DNA of 5,926 nt from NCBI GenBank assembly GCA_029880625.1, contig JAOUOA010000205.1, positions 1 through 5,926 of the forward strand, written 5' to 3'. This document shows, in pieces, positions 5,212 through 5,926 of the stretch (the first letter of the stretch is position 1; each line of letters starts with the position of its first letter). Position numbers and translations under genes: made by a program. This stretch comes from Spirochaetia bacterium. Lineage in GTDB: Bacteria > Spirochaetota > Leptospiria > Leptospirales > Leptonemataceae. Below the pieces are notes generated by a model that worked only from the letters and a program-made list of their open reading frames with translations, was not told the DNA's origin and searched no databases.

Positions 5212-5926
5212 ATGATCTACGGAAACGAATTCGCCAACAGCTTTTATTCCTTGCTGATATTTTTCGTCCAATTTTTCGGTATTCTCGCGGTTTTCCTGAT
5301 CTGGATTCTGCCCCGACTGCGCAAATCGCGCCTGATGCAAAAATTCTCCCTCCGTCTGCCGTCCAGCCTGCATTTCCCGGTTTTTTTCGGCTCCTTTCTA
5401 ATATTTCTGTTTGCCGCGTTGTCATTTTCGATTTTTTTATCGCCCCTGACCCCGACTTCCCTGGGCAAACGCCGGGCGGTTTATTTAATCAGCAAAGACA
5501 ATCAACAACGTCTGTCGTTTTACCTGACCCATGTCGGAAAAGGAAAAACCGGCGCAACAATGTGGACCCGAACGTCCATGCTGCTCAGTGAACCTGGAGG
5601 CAAGCGTCAATCGCTTAAAACTTTTGTAAATTTCGGCGCGAGCGACTACCGGCTCGCCGGCCGGGAAGGCCGCTACTTCCTTGTGTTCACGCCCCAGGGC
5701 CTTTGCGCGTTTGATTTGTGGGAAAATAAATTCGTTCGTTGCGAAAAGGAACTGCTGAGCGGCGTTACGGAATATAAACTGAAAAAAAACGGCCCCGGTA
5801 AGTTCGCCGCCCTTACTCCGGAGGGACGTAAAATTCCCCTGGTATTCTTAACTCAACAGGAGCAAGGAGAATATACGGTTCGCGATTTAGCAGGCCCGGC
5901 TTTCTGTTCAACGAATCCGCGAAAAA
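5212..5926 (+). CDS. Hypothetical membrane protein, 3' end outside the window
   Basis: An open frame runs from the ATG at 5212 off the right edge, giving 238 residues without a stop. Two membrane helices are visible, at about residues 11-33 (FYSLLIFFVQFFGILAVFLI) and about 54-78 (HFPVFFGSFLIFLFAALSFS), joined by a basic loop (PRLRKSRLMQK) expected to be cytoplasmic. From about residue 85 the chain is soluble and beta-rich, with repeating strand-turn elements such as YRLAGREGRYFLVFTPQGL and FAALTPEGRKIPLVFL, which suggests an extracytoplasmic beta-propeller-like domain. That structure is inference; no family is recognised. An in-frame ATG at 5173 would add 13 residues. Neither start has a clear Shine-Dalgarno sequence, so the start is uncertain. 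Base composition and codon use (many CTG, GCG, CCG and CGC codons) differ sharply from the AT-rich genes to the left. Confidence 0.75.
   Translation, partial: MIYGNEFANSFYSLLIFFVQFFGILAVFLIWILPRLRKSRLMQKFSLRLPSSLHFPVFFGSFLIFLFAALSFSIFLSPLTPTSLGKRRAVYLISKDNQQRLSFYLTHVGKGKTGATMWTRTSMLLSEPGGKRQSLKTFVNFGASDYRLAGREGRYFLVFTPQGLCAFDLWENKFVRCEKELLSGVTEYKLKKNGPGKFAALTPEGRKIPLVFLTQQEQGEYTVRDLAGPAFCSTNPRK

Noticed and set aside
5146..5468. Three overlapping minus-strand open frames opposite the right-hand membrane protein
   Set aside because: They mirror the long plus-strand gene, whose hydrophobic helices are far more protein-like. They have no ribosome binding sites or recognisable motifs.

Overview
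The window looks like a decaying accessory region of a spirochaete in the Leptospiraceae. The main clues are a membrane-anchored AraC-type regulator of a kind common in Leptospira, a secreted DUF6150-like repeat protein, and transposase remnants. The assignment is inference, not proof. About the first 5.1 kb is AT-rich. For example, 2941-3000 has 11 G/C in 60 bases, while 5641-5700 in the final gene has 42 in 60. This suggests a low-GC, partly foreign stretch abutting a higher-GC block.

Layout. A small three-helix membrane protein (13-309, minus) lies divergent to a seven-helix AraC-family membrane regulator (553-1665, plus). On the minus strand follow a coding-like but start-less frame (1732-2022), a small SpoIIAA/STAS-like protein (1986-2360), and a Cys-rich lipoprotein gene (2399-2847). 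The lipoprotein gene has lost a normal start codon and carries a frameshift at an 8-bp direct repeat. A very AT-rich spacer with an 11-bp hairpin comes next. Then a decayed plus-strand reading frame (3152-3446) ends with a motif resembling the repeat protein just downstream. The best-preserved unusual gene is 3484-4401, a secreted protein that joins a DUF6150-like repeat domain to a PDZ domain.

From 4444 to about 5113 lies a graveyard: an orphan gene start with a perfect ribosome binding site, the C-terminal part of an IS91/IS801-type transposase with an internal deletion and stops, and a short fragment resembling a DDE transposase. At 5212 a higher-GC membrane protein gene begins and runs off the window.

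The intact genes (small membrane protein, membrane regulator, STAS-like protein, secreted PDZ protein) all look like envelope or signalling functions, but nothing shows that they form one system. No CRISPR array, tRNA, rRNA or complete insertion sequence was seen. The most notable items are the DUF6150-PDZ fusion with its apparent decayed relative upstream, and the repeat-mediated damage to the Cys-rich lipoprotein.
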